Shown piece after piece: positions 26,874 through 36,274 of a stretch of 64,000 nt of DNA (positions within the stretch are counted from its first letter, which is position 1; the number at the start of each line of letters is the position of its first letter). The position numbers were made by a program, and so were the translations under genes. This DNA comes from an uncultured Lachnospiraceae bacterium (GTDB lineage Bacteria > Bacillota > Clostridia > Lachnospirales > Lachnospiraceae): NCBI GenBank assembly GCA_910584685.1, contig CAJUAO010000017.1, positions 6,294-70,293 of the forward strand, given 5' to 3'. The notes under the pieces are model-generated. The model searched no databases. It was not told the origin of the DNA and saw nothing but the letters and a program-made list of their open reading frames with translations.

Positions 26874-28172
26874 CTATGGAACGACAAGCATAACACTTAA
26901 GGTAAAGACTGCGCCTTGTGCCTTCATGCTCATGATTCCATTGTATTTTTCAGCCGCCGCCTGTATATTTTTAAGGCCTGTTCCCTTGTGAATTACTCCC
27001 TTTCTGCAAAAACTGTTCTCAATCTCAATCAAAATAATATTTCCCTGCATTCTTCCTGTTACGTTAATGTATTTCTTCATATCACTTGTCTGTCTTTTAC
27101 AGGCAGAAATTGCGTTATCCAGCGCATTTGACAGAATAATACAAAAATCAATATCCTTTATGGAACATGGATACGGCAGAATAAGGGAACAGCTAACAGC
27201 AATATTGCTTTCTTCTGCCATTCCCAATTTATTCCCAAGCAGCATATCAATAACAGGATTATTTGTATTAAAAGGAAATGACATGGCCTCCGTGATATCT
27301 TCCATATCTTCTACATAATCTATTGCCTGTTCCCACTTATTGCTAATCAAAAGCTCTCTTAAAATCAGCACATGATTTTTTATGTCATGACGGAAAGCTT
27401 TTGTGTCTTTATAGCGTGTTTTCGCTTCCTCTGCATACTGATAAAGATAATGCTCCTTCTGCTTAAGACATGACATTTCCCTGCTTAGACGAAAATTCTC
27501 CGTTAGCTTCCAATATGCAAACATAACACAAAAAATACTTGCAATTCCCAGAAGCTGTATTACGGCCATTTGATAATGTTCACCTTTTATATTTCCAAGC
27601 TTATCAGTTATGATTGTATTTCCATACACTGTGGAATTAATGTATTTTCCTGTCAAAAACATCATAAATACCGGAATAAAAATCATAAACGTATATTTAC
27701 CTTTTGCTTCATCATTATTTGGGCAATTATCTGCAGATAAAAAATACTTATTAACAATATGATAGCAAAACATGGAAAACAGAAGGGAGCTATTTCCCAA
27801 AATCATAAAAGTAATTCCCGCAATTTCCGGGTTAAAGGAAAACATAACAGGATAAAAAACAGATAATACAGAATTAAAAACCCCATAGCAAAGCTGCATA
27901 ATAACAACAGTCACCATTGAGTATAAAACCGAAAGACAAATATCTCCCTTTAATATAATGATGCCGTCTGCCGCAAGGAGTAAAATATAAAGTAAAAGCC
28001 CATTAAAGCTCTCTGATGGCAGACCTGTAAAAACAAGCCCAATGGAAATAAACAAAATATAATGAATTAGCTTTGTCTGCTTTTTAAGAAATTTTGCAAA
28101 AAAATGAAAGCTTATAAGCATTTGAATACTTCCCATAACGTACAAATTAAAAACATCAATATAAACATCCAC
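26874..28172 (-). CDS. Sensor histidine kinase, GHKL/AgrC-like, without adjacent response regulator
   Basis: 432 residues. The first 220 contain about six or seven membrane helices. A short coiled linker is followed by the phospho-acceptor box with His262 (FRHDIKNHVLIL), and a GHKL ATPase domain with the N-box (ILSNALDNAISAC) and G-box (GTGLKNI). This is the AgrC/ComD/NatK class, which usually senses peptides and signals to LytTR regulators. No response regulator adjoins it; the only one in the window (39403) already has its own kinase. The kinase assignment is firm, the ligand unknown. Confidence 0.85.
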   Translation of the reverse strand: MDVYIDVFNLYVMGSIQMLISFHFFAKFLKKQTKLIHYILFISIGLVFTGLPSESFNGLLLYILLLAADGIIILKGDICLSVLYSMVTVVIMQLCYGVFNSVLSVFYPVMFSFNPEIAGITFMILGNSSLLFSMFCYHIVNKYFLSADNCPNNDEAKGKYTFMIFIPVFMMFLTGKYINSTVYGNTIITDKLGNIKGEHYQMAVIQLLGIASIFCVMFAYWKLTENFRLSREMSCLKQKEHYLYQYAEEAKTRYKDTKAFRHDIKNHVLILRELLISNKWEQAIDYVEDMEDITEAMSFPFNTNNPVIDMLLGNKLGMAEESNIAVSCSLILPYPCSIKDIDFCIILSNALDNAISACKRQTSDMKKYINVTGRMQGNIILIEIENSFCRKGVIHKGTGLKNIQAAAEKYNGIMSMKAQGAVFTLSVMLVVP

Positions 28173-28290
28173 TTTATACTACACTCTCCTTTGTAATCCC
28201 CATTCTTCCATATTGCTTTTAACGTATTTAAGAGCAAAAGCTAAAATAAAGCCTTGCCCTTAAATAATGTTTAAGCTTTTATTTTTTGTA

Positions 28291-28926
28291 TTACTGTATA
28301 TCAAAAAGATATTTTATAAATGAAACCACATTTTCCAAATGCTTGCAATTTTGTGGTATCTGTAAAACCACATAGTCCTCCACATCACCATAAGTCTCAA
28401 CAAAGCGTTTTGCATCATTTACAACAATACCTGCCGTGGTTTCGGAGCTATAGGTTTCCCCATTTTCGTCGACACAGAGATAGCCTATAAGATATTCCTC
28501 AAGCTCCTTAAGCAAATCCTCCGGAAGAGTTTTCTCTATGTCGCCGATGTATTCCTCCTTTATCTCTATGCCTCTATACACAAAGATACCGTCAATTTCA
28601 CCACTCTCTATGGCTCCTCCTATACTTTTTGCGCCTGTCCTCTCTGCCGTAATATCGTCCACATAATCAGCCTGAGTTTTTATAAGAAGGCCTGATTTAT
28701 CAATATTATTTTTTTTGCTAAAGCCCTCATATATTTCTTCCTTCATATTTGTCTCGACAACAAGCGCCGTAGTGTCCACCAGAGTAAGCTCCACCTCTCC
28801 TGTTCTGTTTGTGCATGCTATTACTATAATCACTAAAACCACAAGCACAAACATACCTGCAAGGGTATGGTACTTATAATAATACCAGTAATTCTCCCAC
28901 TTGCTTTTAAATTCCTTCTTCTCCAT
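28291..28926 (-). CDS. Membrane-anchored protein of unknown function
   Basis: 211 residues: a Lys-rich cytoplasmic head (WENYWYYYKYHT), one membrane helix (about 22-38), then an acidic extracytoplasmic domain. The cluster WxNYWxYYKYH before the helix recurs in a Clostridia family of unknown function whose outer domain resembles the periplasmic-binding fold in its alternation of strands and helices (DGIFVYRGIE, DYVVLQIP). No catalytic motif seen. It lies 13 bases after thrS on the same strand and may be expressed from the thrS T-box promoter. Confidence 0.6.
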   Translation of the reverse strand: MEKKEFKSKWENYWYYYKYHTLAGMFVLVVLVIIVIACTNRTGEVELTLVDTTALVVETNMKEEIYEGFSKKNNIDKSGLLIKTQADYVDDITAERTGAKSIGGAIESGEIDGIFVYRGIEIKEEYIGDIEKTLPEDLLKELEEYLIGYLCVDENGETYSSETTAGIVVNDAKRFVETYGDVEDYVVLQIPQNCKHLENVVSFIKYLFDIQ

Positions 28927-28939
28927 ATATACTCTTTCC

Positions 28940-30901
28940 TTATTTGCTTTCCTCAGTAACCTCTATTTTTCTTATTTCCTTAGCTCTTATTTCCCTGCAT
29001 ATATCGTCAATAAATACAGCTAAATCCTTCTGGCCTTCATCTCCTAAGAAACGGCTTCTGACTGATACCTTTCCTTCTTCCTCCTCCTTCTGGCCTACAA
29101 CAAGCATATACGGAACTCTCTTAAGCCTTGCGTCTCTTATCTTAAAGCCTATTTTCTCCGCCCTGTTGTCTACAGACGCTCTTATATCATTGTTCTTAAG
29201 CTCCTCCTCTACCTGCTTTGCATAGTCGGCATATTTTTCCGAAATAGGAAGTACCCTTACCTGCTCAGGACACAGCCACGTAGGGAAAAGTCCGGCATAT
29301 TTCTCAATAAGCCACGCTATAGTTCTTTCATAACAGCCCATAGACGTCCTGTGGATAATATACGGCCTTACCTTCTCTCCTCTCTCGTCAATATAGTACA
29401 TATCAAACTGCTCTGCAAGAAGGGCATCCCACTGAATTGTAATCATTGTATCTTCCTTGCCGTATACATTTTTTGCATTTATATCTACCTTAGGTCCATA
29501 GAAGGCTGCTTCTCCTACATCCTCCACAAACGGAATGTTTAACTCTGTCAATATTTCCCTTATATGCTGCTCTGTCTCCTCCCAAACCTCAGGAGCTCCA
29601 ATATACTTCTTTGTATCAGCAGGGTCCCACTTTGAAAGGTGATACGTCACATCCTCCTCCACTCCAAGGGTCTTAAGACAATATTGAGCAAGAGCAATAC
29701 AGTCCTTAAATTCCTTTACCATCTGGTCAGGTCTTACGATAAGATGTCCCTCTGATATAGTAAACTGACGTACTCTTGTAAGACCGTGCATCTCTCCTGA
29801 ATCCTCATTTCTAAATAGCGTAGATGTTTCACCGTAGCGGCACGGAAGGTCTCTGTAGCTTTTCTGGCTTGCCTTGTATACATAATACTGGAAAGGACAT
29901 GTCATTGGCCTGAGGGCAAATACTTCGTCATCCTTTTCCTCATCCCCTAGTACAAACATACCCTCCTTATAGTGCTCCCAGTGTCCTGACATCTTGTAAA
30001 GGTCGCTCTTTGCCATAAGAGGCGTCTGGGTTCTAACATAGCCTCTCTTTGTCTCCTCGTCCTCTATCCATCTCTTAAGAGTATTCATTATAATAACGCC
30101 GTTTGGCATAATAAGAGGAAGTCCCTGTCCTATAACATCAACGGTAGTAAATATCTCCATCTCACGTCCAAGCTTATTGTGGTCTCTTTTCTTTATATCC
30201 TCAAGATGCTCAAGATAAGCGTCTAAGTCTGCCTTCTTTGTATAGGCGGTACCATATATTCTGGCAAGCATCTTATTTTCGGAATTGCCTCTCCAGTATG
30301 CGCCTGACGAAGAGATAAGCTTAAATGACTTTATAATACCTGTTCTCATAATGTGGGGACCTGCGCAAAGGTCGGTAAATTCACCTTGCCTGTAGAAGGA
30401 AATAACTGCATCCTCCGGCAAATCCTTTATAAGCTCAACCTTATAAGGCTCGTTTTTGTCCTCCATAAACTTAATCGCTTCCTCTCTTGGAAGCTCAAAT
30501 CTCTCTATTTCCGCATTTTCCTTTATTACCTTTTTCATTTCCGCCTCGATTTTATCTAAATCCTCCCTTGAAAAAGGCTCATGCTCAAAATCATAATAAA
30601 AGCCTGTATCTATAGACGGACCTATGGCAAGCTTTGCCTCAGGAAATACTCTTTTTACCGCCTCTGCAAGCACATGGGAGCATGTATGTCTGTATGCTGC
30701 CTTTCCCTTTTCATCGTCAAAGGTTAATATGCTTAAATTTACATCATCATTAATAATTGTCCTAAGGTCCTCTACTTTTCCATTTACCTCTCCGGCGCAT
30801 GCTGCTCTGGCAAGTCCCTCGCTTATATCCTTTGCTATGTCAATAATTGACATGGCATTATCATATTCCTTTACTGAGCCGTCTTTTAATGTAATTTTCA
30901 T
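28940..30901 (-). CDS. thrS: Threonyl-tRNA synthetase
   Basis: 653 residues. TGS domain (1-60), editing domain with HTCSH (His72, His76), class II motif 1 around 270-300, motif 2 FRNEDSGEMHGLTRVRQF, motif 3 GCYERTIAWLIEKYAG, and a C-terminal anticodon-binding domain. It charges tRNA-Thr and clears Ser-tRNA-Thr. Controlled by the T-box leader immediately upstream. Confidence 0.98.
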   Translation of the reverse strand: MKITLKDGSVKEYDNAMSIIDIAKDISEGLARAACAGEVNGKVEDLRTIINDDVNLSILTFDDEKGKAAYRHTCSHVLAEAVKRVFPEAKLAIGPSIDTGFYYDFEHEPFSREDLDKIEAEMKKVIKENAEIERFELPREEAIKFMEDKNEPYKVELIKDLPEDAVISFYRQGEFTDLCAGPHIMRTGIIKSFKLISSSGAYWRGNSENKMLARIYGTAYTKKADLDAYLEHLEDIKKRDHNKLGREMEIFTTVDVIGQGLPLIMPNGVIIMNTLKRWIEDEETKRGYVRTQTPLMAKSDLYKMSGHWEHYKEGMFVLGDEEKDDEVFALRPMTCPFQYYVYKASQKSYRDLPCRYGETSTLFRNEDSGEMHGLTRVRQFTISEGHLIVRPDQMVKEFKDCIALAQYCLKTLGVEEDVTYHLSKWDPADTKKYIGAPEVWEETEQHIREILTELNIPFVEDVGEAAFYGPKVDINAKNVYGKEDTMITIQWDALLAEQFDMYYIDERGEKVRPYIIHRTSMGCYERTIAWLIEKYAGLFPTWLCPEQVRVLPISEKYADYAKQVEEELKNNDIRASVDNRAEKIGFKIRDARLKRVPYMLVVGQKEEEEGKVSVRSRFLGDEGQKDLAVFIDDICREIRAKEIRKIEVTEESK

Positions 30902-30953
30902 TTTTTTAATTCCTTTCTGTTATTTTATTGTGAGTGGATAAATTTCTGCCCAT

Positions 30954-30988
30954 AAAAAAATCCTTATGGTACATTTGTACCATAAGGA
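30954..30988 (-). terminator. Intrinsic terminator within the thrS T-box leader
   Basis: GTCCTTATGGTACA pairs with TGTACCATAAGGA across a short TT loop, followed by TTTTTTT on the minus strand. It competes with an antiterminator formed with the T-box core. Confidence 0.85.
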
Positions 30989-31212
30989 CGAATAATCGCG
31001 GTTCCACCTTAACTTGCAGATACAGCAATGCCCTGATGCATATGCCTGTCTGCCGCTCATTTGATTATAACGTAATCACCGGACCGGATTGGGGCCACTC
31101 GGAGGTAGTCTTCAATCTTACGGGAACGGAATGTTCTCAGCCCTCATTCCTCTCTGTAATTCCTTCTGTAAGACCTACTCGTCTCGTCATCGTGTTAATG
31201 CTCTTTAACTGT
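30954..31212 (-). promoter_or_regulatory. T-box leader of thrS with Thr (ACU) specifier
   Basis: On the minus strand the T-box core AAGGTGGAACCGCG occupies 31010-30997. Stem I carries GAAG-ACT-ACC (the ACT specifier at 31109-31107, a Thr codon, followed by the conserved A and CC), agreeing with the downstream gene. Uncharged tRNA-Thr pairing with the leader prevents termination. A terminator hairpin follows. Confidence 0.93.
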
Positions 31213-31269
31213 AGCTAGTTTAATACAATTTTTTTAAGTTGTCAATTCCAAATTTATGCATTATACAGT

Positions 31270-32364
31270 TTACCATTTATCCTGCCACTCCAGCAGCATA
31301 TTGCCATCCTGTGTAAATTTTACCGGAAGCCACACATATCGGGAATCAGACAGATTTTTGCTATTCCAGCGGTCTCCCATATAAATATATCTGCCTGTAC
31401 TATCCTTAAAAACACATGTACTTTGCGTGTCAAAGGTAGTATGCTTCATATCTCCAACGCAAGGGTCCCCCATATTTTCCCAGTCTCCAAAAACCGCGTC
31501 GCTTCTGTAATATCTTGCCTGATTTGGCTCCCAGCCTGTACAGCCTGAAGAAATTAAATAGTACTTTCCTTCTCTCTCAAATACTGCCGGCGCTTCCCTC
31601 TGTGCTCCCGGAAAAAGCCTTATAAAATCCCTTCCGTATACCGCCTTGTCAGGTGATGTTTCCAGATACGTATATTCCTCGTTCAGCTTTGATATATAAA
31701 GCGTAAGATTTTCTTCACTTGAATATATTATATAACCTGTTCCGTCCTTATCCACAAACAAATTCATGTCTCTTGCCATTCCTTTGCTTGAGGGATGCAT
31801 GTCCTTTTGATTATCAGGACATACATTTAAGCGGTATCTGTCAACAAACCGATATGGCCCAAACGGATAATCGCTTACTGCAACTCCCGCACAAGCTGCC
31901 GCATAGCTGCTATTGCTTGTATCAGTCGGACCGTCTGCATGAAACCAAAGAATATACTGTCTGGTCTTCTCATTATAAATCATTTTCGGTCTTTCAATAA
32001 TTGCACTGCCTGCATCCAGACTGCGAAAAACATTGTCAAGCTGTTCCTCTGAGTATCCGGCATACACACTTTTAAAATACTCGTCATTTTCCAGCGCCTC
32101 CCTGCTCGGAACATTCCTCATAACTATTCCTTCCGAATTCCAATTATGCAGGTCGTCGGAGCTATACATTCTAATGCCTCCTCTTGCGCCTGATGACTTA
32201 TCCTCCCCAACCCATATCCATTTTTTTACGGTATTCCCGGTTTTACTATCTGTGAAAATAAGCTGCTGTACCTGCCCTCCATGGGCCTGTATTATATTAT
32301 TGTCTGTATCCCTCCATTGCTCTCCTGGCTTGAAAAAATTATATTTATCTGTTTCTAAAGACAT
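31270..32364 (-). CDS. Glycoside hydrolase family 43, exo-beta-1,3-galactanase-like (GH43_24 type)
   Basis: 364 residues starting near WRDTDNNIIQAHGGQ, the usual opening of the GH43 subfamily of exo-beta-1,3-galactanases. Further motifs are ERPKMIYNEKTRQYILWFH, SRDMNLF-like ARDMNLFVDKDGTGYIIYSSEEN and QREAPAVFEREGKYYLISSGCTGWEPN. In this subfamily the usual GH43 base Asp is absent, and here too the first blade reads NIIQAHGGQ. Expected to release galactose from arabinogalactan backbones. No signal peptide and no carbohydrate-binding module. It is monocistronic between the T-box and iscU. Confidence 0.83.
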   Translation of the reverse strand: MSLETDKYNFFKPGEQWRDTDNNIIQAHGGQVQQLIFTDSKTGNTVKKWIWVGEDKSSGARGGIRMYSSDDLHNWNSEGIVMRNVPSREALENDEYFKSVYAGYSEEQLDNVFRSLDAGSAIIERPKMIYNEKTRQYILWFHADGPTDTSNSSYAAACAGVAVSDYPFGPYRFVDRYRLNVCPDNQKDMHPSSKGMARDMNLFVDKDGTGYIIYSSEENLTLYISKLNEEYTYLETSPDKAVYGRDFIRLFPGAQREAPAVFEREGKYYLISSGCTGWEPNQARYYRSDAVFGDWENMGDPCVGDMKHTTFDTQSTCVFKDSTGRYIYMGDRWNSKNLSDSRYVWLPVKFTQDGNMLLEWQDKW

Positions 32365-32443
32365 TTTTATAGACCTCCTTTACATTAACTTTTGTTTTCT
32401 GCTTCATATATCTTTCACATCAATATTATACTGCGGTGCTTCT

Positions 32444-32884
32444 TTAATAATCTTCCTCCTCCTCAGCTTCACTTATATCATTCTTAGGCTTACTAAGTCC
32501 CTCTATAACTATTCCGCTCTTTTCTGCATAATCCCACAAGGCTGCATGTATAGCCTCCTCTGCTAAAAGGGAGCAATGCACTTTAACTGGCGGAAGTCCG
32601 TCAAGGGCCTCCATTACCGCCTTGTTTGTAACCTTTAACGCCTCATATATGGTTTTTCCCTTTACAAGCTCCGTTGCCATGCTGCTTGTAGCAACCGCCG
32701 CCCCGCAGCCAAAGGTCTTAAACTTTACGTCTCTTATTATCTTCGTCTCACTGTCTATGTCAAGAAATATACGCATTATATCTCCGCACTTTGCATTTCC
32801 TACAGTACCTACGCCACTGGCATTTTCTATCTCTCCCACATTTCTTGGATTTGAAAAATGCTCCATTACCTTTTCACTATACAT
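32444..32884 (-). CDS. iscU: Fe-S cluster scaffold protein, IscU/NifU-like
   Basis: 146 residues. The three cluster-ligand cysteines are seen in NAKCGDIMRIF, FGCGAAVATSS and VHCSLLAEEA. It accepts sulfur from the desulfurase encoded 11 bases upstream and holds nascent clusters. The C-terminus ends with an acidic tail (SEAEEEEDY) not needed for the fold. Confidence 0.95.
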   Translation of the reverse strand: MYSEKVMEHFSNPRNVGEIENASGVGTVGNAKCGDIMRIFLDIDSETKIIRDVKFKTFGCGAAVATSSMATELVKGKTIYEALKVTNKAVMEALDGLPPVKVHCSLLAEEAIHAALWDYAEKSGIVIEGLSKPKNDISEAEEEEDY

Positions 32885-32895
32885 ATCCTTCCTCC

Positions 32896-34080
32896 CTAAT
32901 TCTTTGAAATAAAATCCTGATACAAAGGCGACATGTCCCTTAGTCTTCCCACTATTGCCTTTAGCTCTCTTAATACATAATCCATATCCTCTGTGGTTGT
33001 CTCCTCAGATATGGTCAGCCTTAAGGAACCGTGAGCTGTTTCATGAGGCAGTCCTATGGCTAGAAGCACATGGGACGGCTCTAAGGAGCCTGATGTACAT
33101 GCTGAGCCGCTTGACGCGCATATGCCTTTCATATCAAGCATTATAAGCATTGATTCTCCTTCTATAAATCTGAAGCATACATTTATATTATTTGGAAGCC
33201 TTCTTTTTAAATCTCCGTTTACTTTTACATGCGGTATTTCCTTTTTCACATTTTCAATAAAATAATCTCTTACCCTTATCTGATGCTCCATATTCTCCTT
33301 CATATGCTCCATGGCAAGCTCTGCCGCCTTGCCCATGCCTACTATTCCCGGCACGTTATGGGTACCTGCCCGCCTGCTTCTCTCCTGGGCTCCTCCATGT
33401 ATAAAGGAGCCCATCTTTATACCCTTTCTTATATATAAAAAGCCGATTCCCTTTGGCCCGTGAAGCTTATGAGCGCTTGCGCTTAACATATCTATATTTT
33501 CATTATCTACATTTATAGGAATATGTCCGTATGCCTGCACGGCGTCCGTATGGAAATATACCCCGTGTTCCCTTGCTGTTTTCCCTATTTCACCTATAGG
33601 CTCTATGGTGCCAATCTCATTATTTGCATACATTATGGAAATAAGTATAGTGTCAGGTCTTATGGCTGCCTCCACATCCTTTGGGTTTACAAAGCCCTTT
33701 TCATCAACATCAAGGTATGTGACCTCAAAGCCGTTCCTTTCAAGATATTCACATGTGTGAAGTATAGCATGATGCTCTATCTTACTTGTTATAATATGCT
33801 TACCCTTATCCTTATAGGCCTGCGCCATTGCTACAAGAGCCCAATTATCTGATTCGCTTCCTCCTGCCGTAAAATATATTTCCTCCGTTTTTGCCCCTAT
33901 GGATTTTGCAATAATCTCTCTTGCCTCATCCACTGCCTTTTTTGACCTTGCCCCAAACCCATATATACTTGACGGATTTCCATATAATTCTGAAAAATAC
34001 GGCAGCATTGTATCCACTACCTCCGGATACACAGCCGTAGTAGCGGCATTATCTAAATACAACTCCTTTTCCTTATCCAT
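32896..34080 (-). CDS. iscS: Cysteine desulfurase, IscS/NifS type
   Basis: 394 residues. The PLP lysine is in SASAHKLHGPKG (about residue 204) and the catalytic cysteine in CASSGSACTSGSLEPS (about residue 326). N-terminal LDNAATTAVYPEV is typical. It removes sulfur from cysteine for Fe-S assembly. It is the middle gene of iscR-iscS-iscU and lies 3 bases after iscR. Confidence 0.96.
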   Translation of the reverse strand: MDKEKELYLDNAATTAVYPEVVDTMLPYFSELYGNPSSIYGFGARSKKAVDEAREIIAKSIGAKTEEIYFTAGGSESDNWALVAMAQAYKDKGKHIITSKIEHHAILHTCEYLERNGFEVTYLDVDEKGFVNPKDVEAAIRPDTILISIMYANNEIGTIEPIGEIGKTAREHGVYFHTDAVQAYGHIPINVDNENIDMLSASAHKLHGPKGIGFLYIRKGIKMGSFIHGGAQERSRRAGTHNVPGIVGMGKAAELAMEHMKENMEHQIRVRDYFIENVKKEIPHVKVNGDLKRRLPNNINVCFRFIEGESMLIMLDMKGICASSGSACTSGSLEPSHVLLAIGLPHETAHGSLRLTISEETTTEDMDYVLRELKAIVGRLRDMSPLYQDFISKN

Positions 34081-34083
34081 GCT

Positions 34084-34515
34084 TTACACATCCTTCCCAT
34101 TCTTTTCCTTATCCCAGTCTATTAAATCCTGAAGCGTAACATTATCTACCACACTGTTAATTGCCTCATCCAGCTTCTTCCACAAAGGCAGGGTTATACA
34201 ACCGCTCTTTCTCACGCATGTATTTTCCTCTGTCTCAAGACATGCCACAGGACAAAGCTTTCCCTCTATAATCCTTAATATGCTTCCCACAGTATAATCC
34301 CCCGGCTCCTTTGCCAGCCTGTAGCCGCCCTGAGGGCCTCTTGCGCTTATTACAAAGCCGCCTTTTGTAAGAACAGATATTATCTGCTCTAAATATTTGT
34401 CAGATATATCCTGCCTTACTGATATTTCCTTTACTCTGACCGGCTGCCCCGTCCCATTCACCGCCAAATCCAGCATAAGCCTCAATGCATATCTTCCCTT
34501 TGTAGAAATCTTCAT
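34084..34515 (-). CDS. iscR: Rrf2-family regulator, IscR-like
   Basis: 143 residues. The winged helix starts MKISTKGRYALRLMLDLA, with the recognition region DISDKYLEQIISVLTKGGFVISARGPQGGYRL. Cysteines at CPVAC, TCVRKSGC can bind a [2Fe-2S] cluster. By analogy with IscR it senses Fe-S status and controls its own operon. The ATG at 34515 has AGGAGG 8 bases upstream; upstream in-frame ATGs lie in or before this site. A 16-base perfect palindrome lies at the promoter. Confidence 0.93.
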   Translation of the reverse strand: MKISTKGRYALRLMLDLAVNGTGQPVRVKEISVRQDISDKYLEQIISVLTKGGFVISARGPQGGYRLAKEPGDYTVGSILRIIEGKLCPVACLETEENTCVRKSGCITLPLWKKLDEAINSVVDNVTLQDLIDWDKEKNGKDV

Positions 34516-34547
34516 ACATTCTTCCTCCTCCATACAGTTTTTCCTAC

Positions 34548-34588
34548 TTATCATATATGATAATAGTACTTTTTTTAACAACTGTCAA
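34548..34588 (-). promoter_or_regulatory. isc operon promoter with overlapping 16-bp palindrome
   Basis: On the minus strand TTGACA (34588-34583, perfect) and TATTAT (34565-34560) are 17 bases apart. The perfect palindrome TTATCATATATGATAA (34548-34563) overlaps the -10 and start site, where a repressor would block transcription. It is the natural candidate for the IscR-like operator; that link is inference. Confidence 0.75.
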
Positions 34589-34640
34589 CAAAATTTTCTC
34601 TCATTATATCCGCCTGTCATTTCCAAGATTAAAGGACAGC

Positions 34641-34683
34641 AAAAAGGAACAAATAACATTATATCCCTTGTTATCTGTTCCTC
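34641..34683 (-). terminator. Terminator after guaB
   Basis: On the minus strand AGGAACAGATAACA pairs with TGTTATTTGTTCC and is followed by TTTTTG. It lies about 25 bases beyond the guaB stop. Confidence 0.75.
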
Positions 34684-34706
34684 TTAATTATATATATATT
34701 TACTTT

Positions 34707-36161
34707 CTATGCATCTATGCTGTAGTTAGGCGCCTCCTTAGTAATATGGATATCGTGAGGATGGCTTTCCTTAAGTGATGCGGCAGAAATTTTTACAAAT
34801 CTTCCCGTATTCTTAAGGGTTTCTATATCCTTTGCCCCACAGTAGCCCATACCTGCCCTTAATCCGCCTACAAGCTGGAATACCGTATCCTCTACCGTTC
34901 CCTTGTATGCCACTCTTCCCTCTACGCCTTCAGGAACAAGCTTCTTTGCATCTGTCTGGAAGTATCTGTCCTTACTTCCGTTTTCCATAGCGGCTATTGA
35001 GCCCATACCTCTGTATACCTTATATTTTCTTCCCTGATACAGCTCAAACTCTCCCGGACTTTCGTCACAGCCTGCAAACATACTTCCCATCATACATACA
35101 TTTGCTCCTGCAGCTATGGCCTTTGTCATGTCCCCTGAGAACTTAATGCCTCCGTCGGCAATAATAGGAATACCATATTCCTTAGCTGCATTATAGCTGT
35201 CCATAATAGCAGTTACCTGGGGAACGCCTATACCTGCAACAATACGTGTAGTACATATAGAGCCGGGACCAATACCAATCTTTACGGCATCAACGCCTGC
35301 CTCTATCAATGCCTTCGTTCCTTCTCCAGTAGCCACATTGCCTGCAATAACCTGAAGCTCCGGATACTTTGCCTTAATTTCCTTAACTGTATTCACAATA
35401 TTTTTTGAATGTCCATGGGCAGAGTCTATGACAATTACATCTACATGAACTGCCACAAGCGCGTCTACTCTCTCCATAACATTCTTTGTAATTCCTACTG
35501 CAGCGCCGCAGAGAAGCCTTCCCTGTTCATCCTTTGCCGCAAGGGGATACTTAATCTGCTTTTCAATATCCTTAATTGTAATAAGCCCTTTTAAATTAAA
35601 ATCATCATCTACAATAGGAAGCTTTTCCTTTCTTGAGCGTGCAAGAATTGCCTTTGCCTCCTCCAGTGTAATACCCTGCTTTGCCGTAACAAGCCCCTCG
35701 CTTGTCATAGACTCCCTTATTTTCTTTGAAAAGTCTGTCTCAAACTTTAGGTCTCTGTTTGTAATTATCCCTACCAGTCTTCCGTTTTCCGTAATAGGCA
35801 CACCTGATATCCTGAACTTTGCCATCAGATTATTTGCATCTGCAAGGGTATGCTCCGGTGACAATGAAAATGGGTCTGTTATAACGCCATTTTCAGAACG
35901 CTTTACCTTGTCTACTTCCTCCGCCTGAGCCCCAACTGACATATTCTTATGAATAATACCGATACCGCCCTGTCTTGCCATGGCTATAGCCATCCTGTGC
36001 TCTGTAACCGTATCCATACCGGCGCTCATCATAGGTATGTTAAGCTTGATTTTCTTTGTAAGATTAGTTGATAAATCCACTAAATTTGGTGTCACTTCTG
36101 AGTATGCAGGAACCAGTAATACATCATCAAATGTGATTCCCTCGCCTATTATCTGACCCAT
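34707..36161 (-). CDS. guaB: IMP dehydrogenase
   Basis: 484 residues. The catalytic loop is GIGPGSICTTRIVAG with the active cysteine (about residue 300), the flap carries YRGMGSIAAM and the C-terminal RVAYKG motif; two CBS motifs occupy about 92-205. It converts IMP to XMP, the committed step to GMP. Monocistronic, with a terminator downstream. Confidence 0.98.
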   Translation of the reverse strand: MGQIIGEGITFDDVLLVPAYSEVTPNLVDLSTNLTKKIKLNIPMMSAGMDTVTEHRMAIAMARQGGIGIIHKNMSVGAQAEEVDKVKRSENGVITDPFSLSPEHTLADANNLMAKFRISGVPITENGRLVGIITNRDLKFETDFSKKIRESMTSEGLVTAKQGITLEEAKAILARSRKEKLPIVDDDFNLKGLITIKDIEKQIKYPLAAKDEQGRLLCGAAVGITKNVMERVDALVAVHVDVIVIDSAHGHSKNIVNTVKEIKAKYPELQVIAGNVATGEGTKALIEAGVDAVKIGIGPGSICTTRIVAGIGVPQVTAIMDSYNAAKEYGIPIIADGGIKFSGDMTKAIAAGANVCMMGSMFAGCDESPGEFELYQGRKYKVYRGMGSIAAMENGSKDRYFQTDAKKLVPEGVEGRVAYKGTVEDTVFQLVGGLRAGMGYCGAKDIETLKNTGRFVKISAASLKESHPHDIHITKEAPNYSIDA

Positions 36162-36274
36162 TTCAAATCCTCACTTTCCTTATGTATATTGTTGTTTTGT
36201 AACTATTGAAAAGCATGTCCAAGCCTAATTCATAATAGTTGCTGTAATTATATGTATCTTTAAATATAATTGAT

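Noticed and set aside
26874..28172. Pairing of this histidine kinase with the LytTR regulator at 39403 as one system
   Set aside because: That regulator already has an adjacent kinase; 11 kb separation gives no support.
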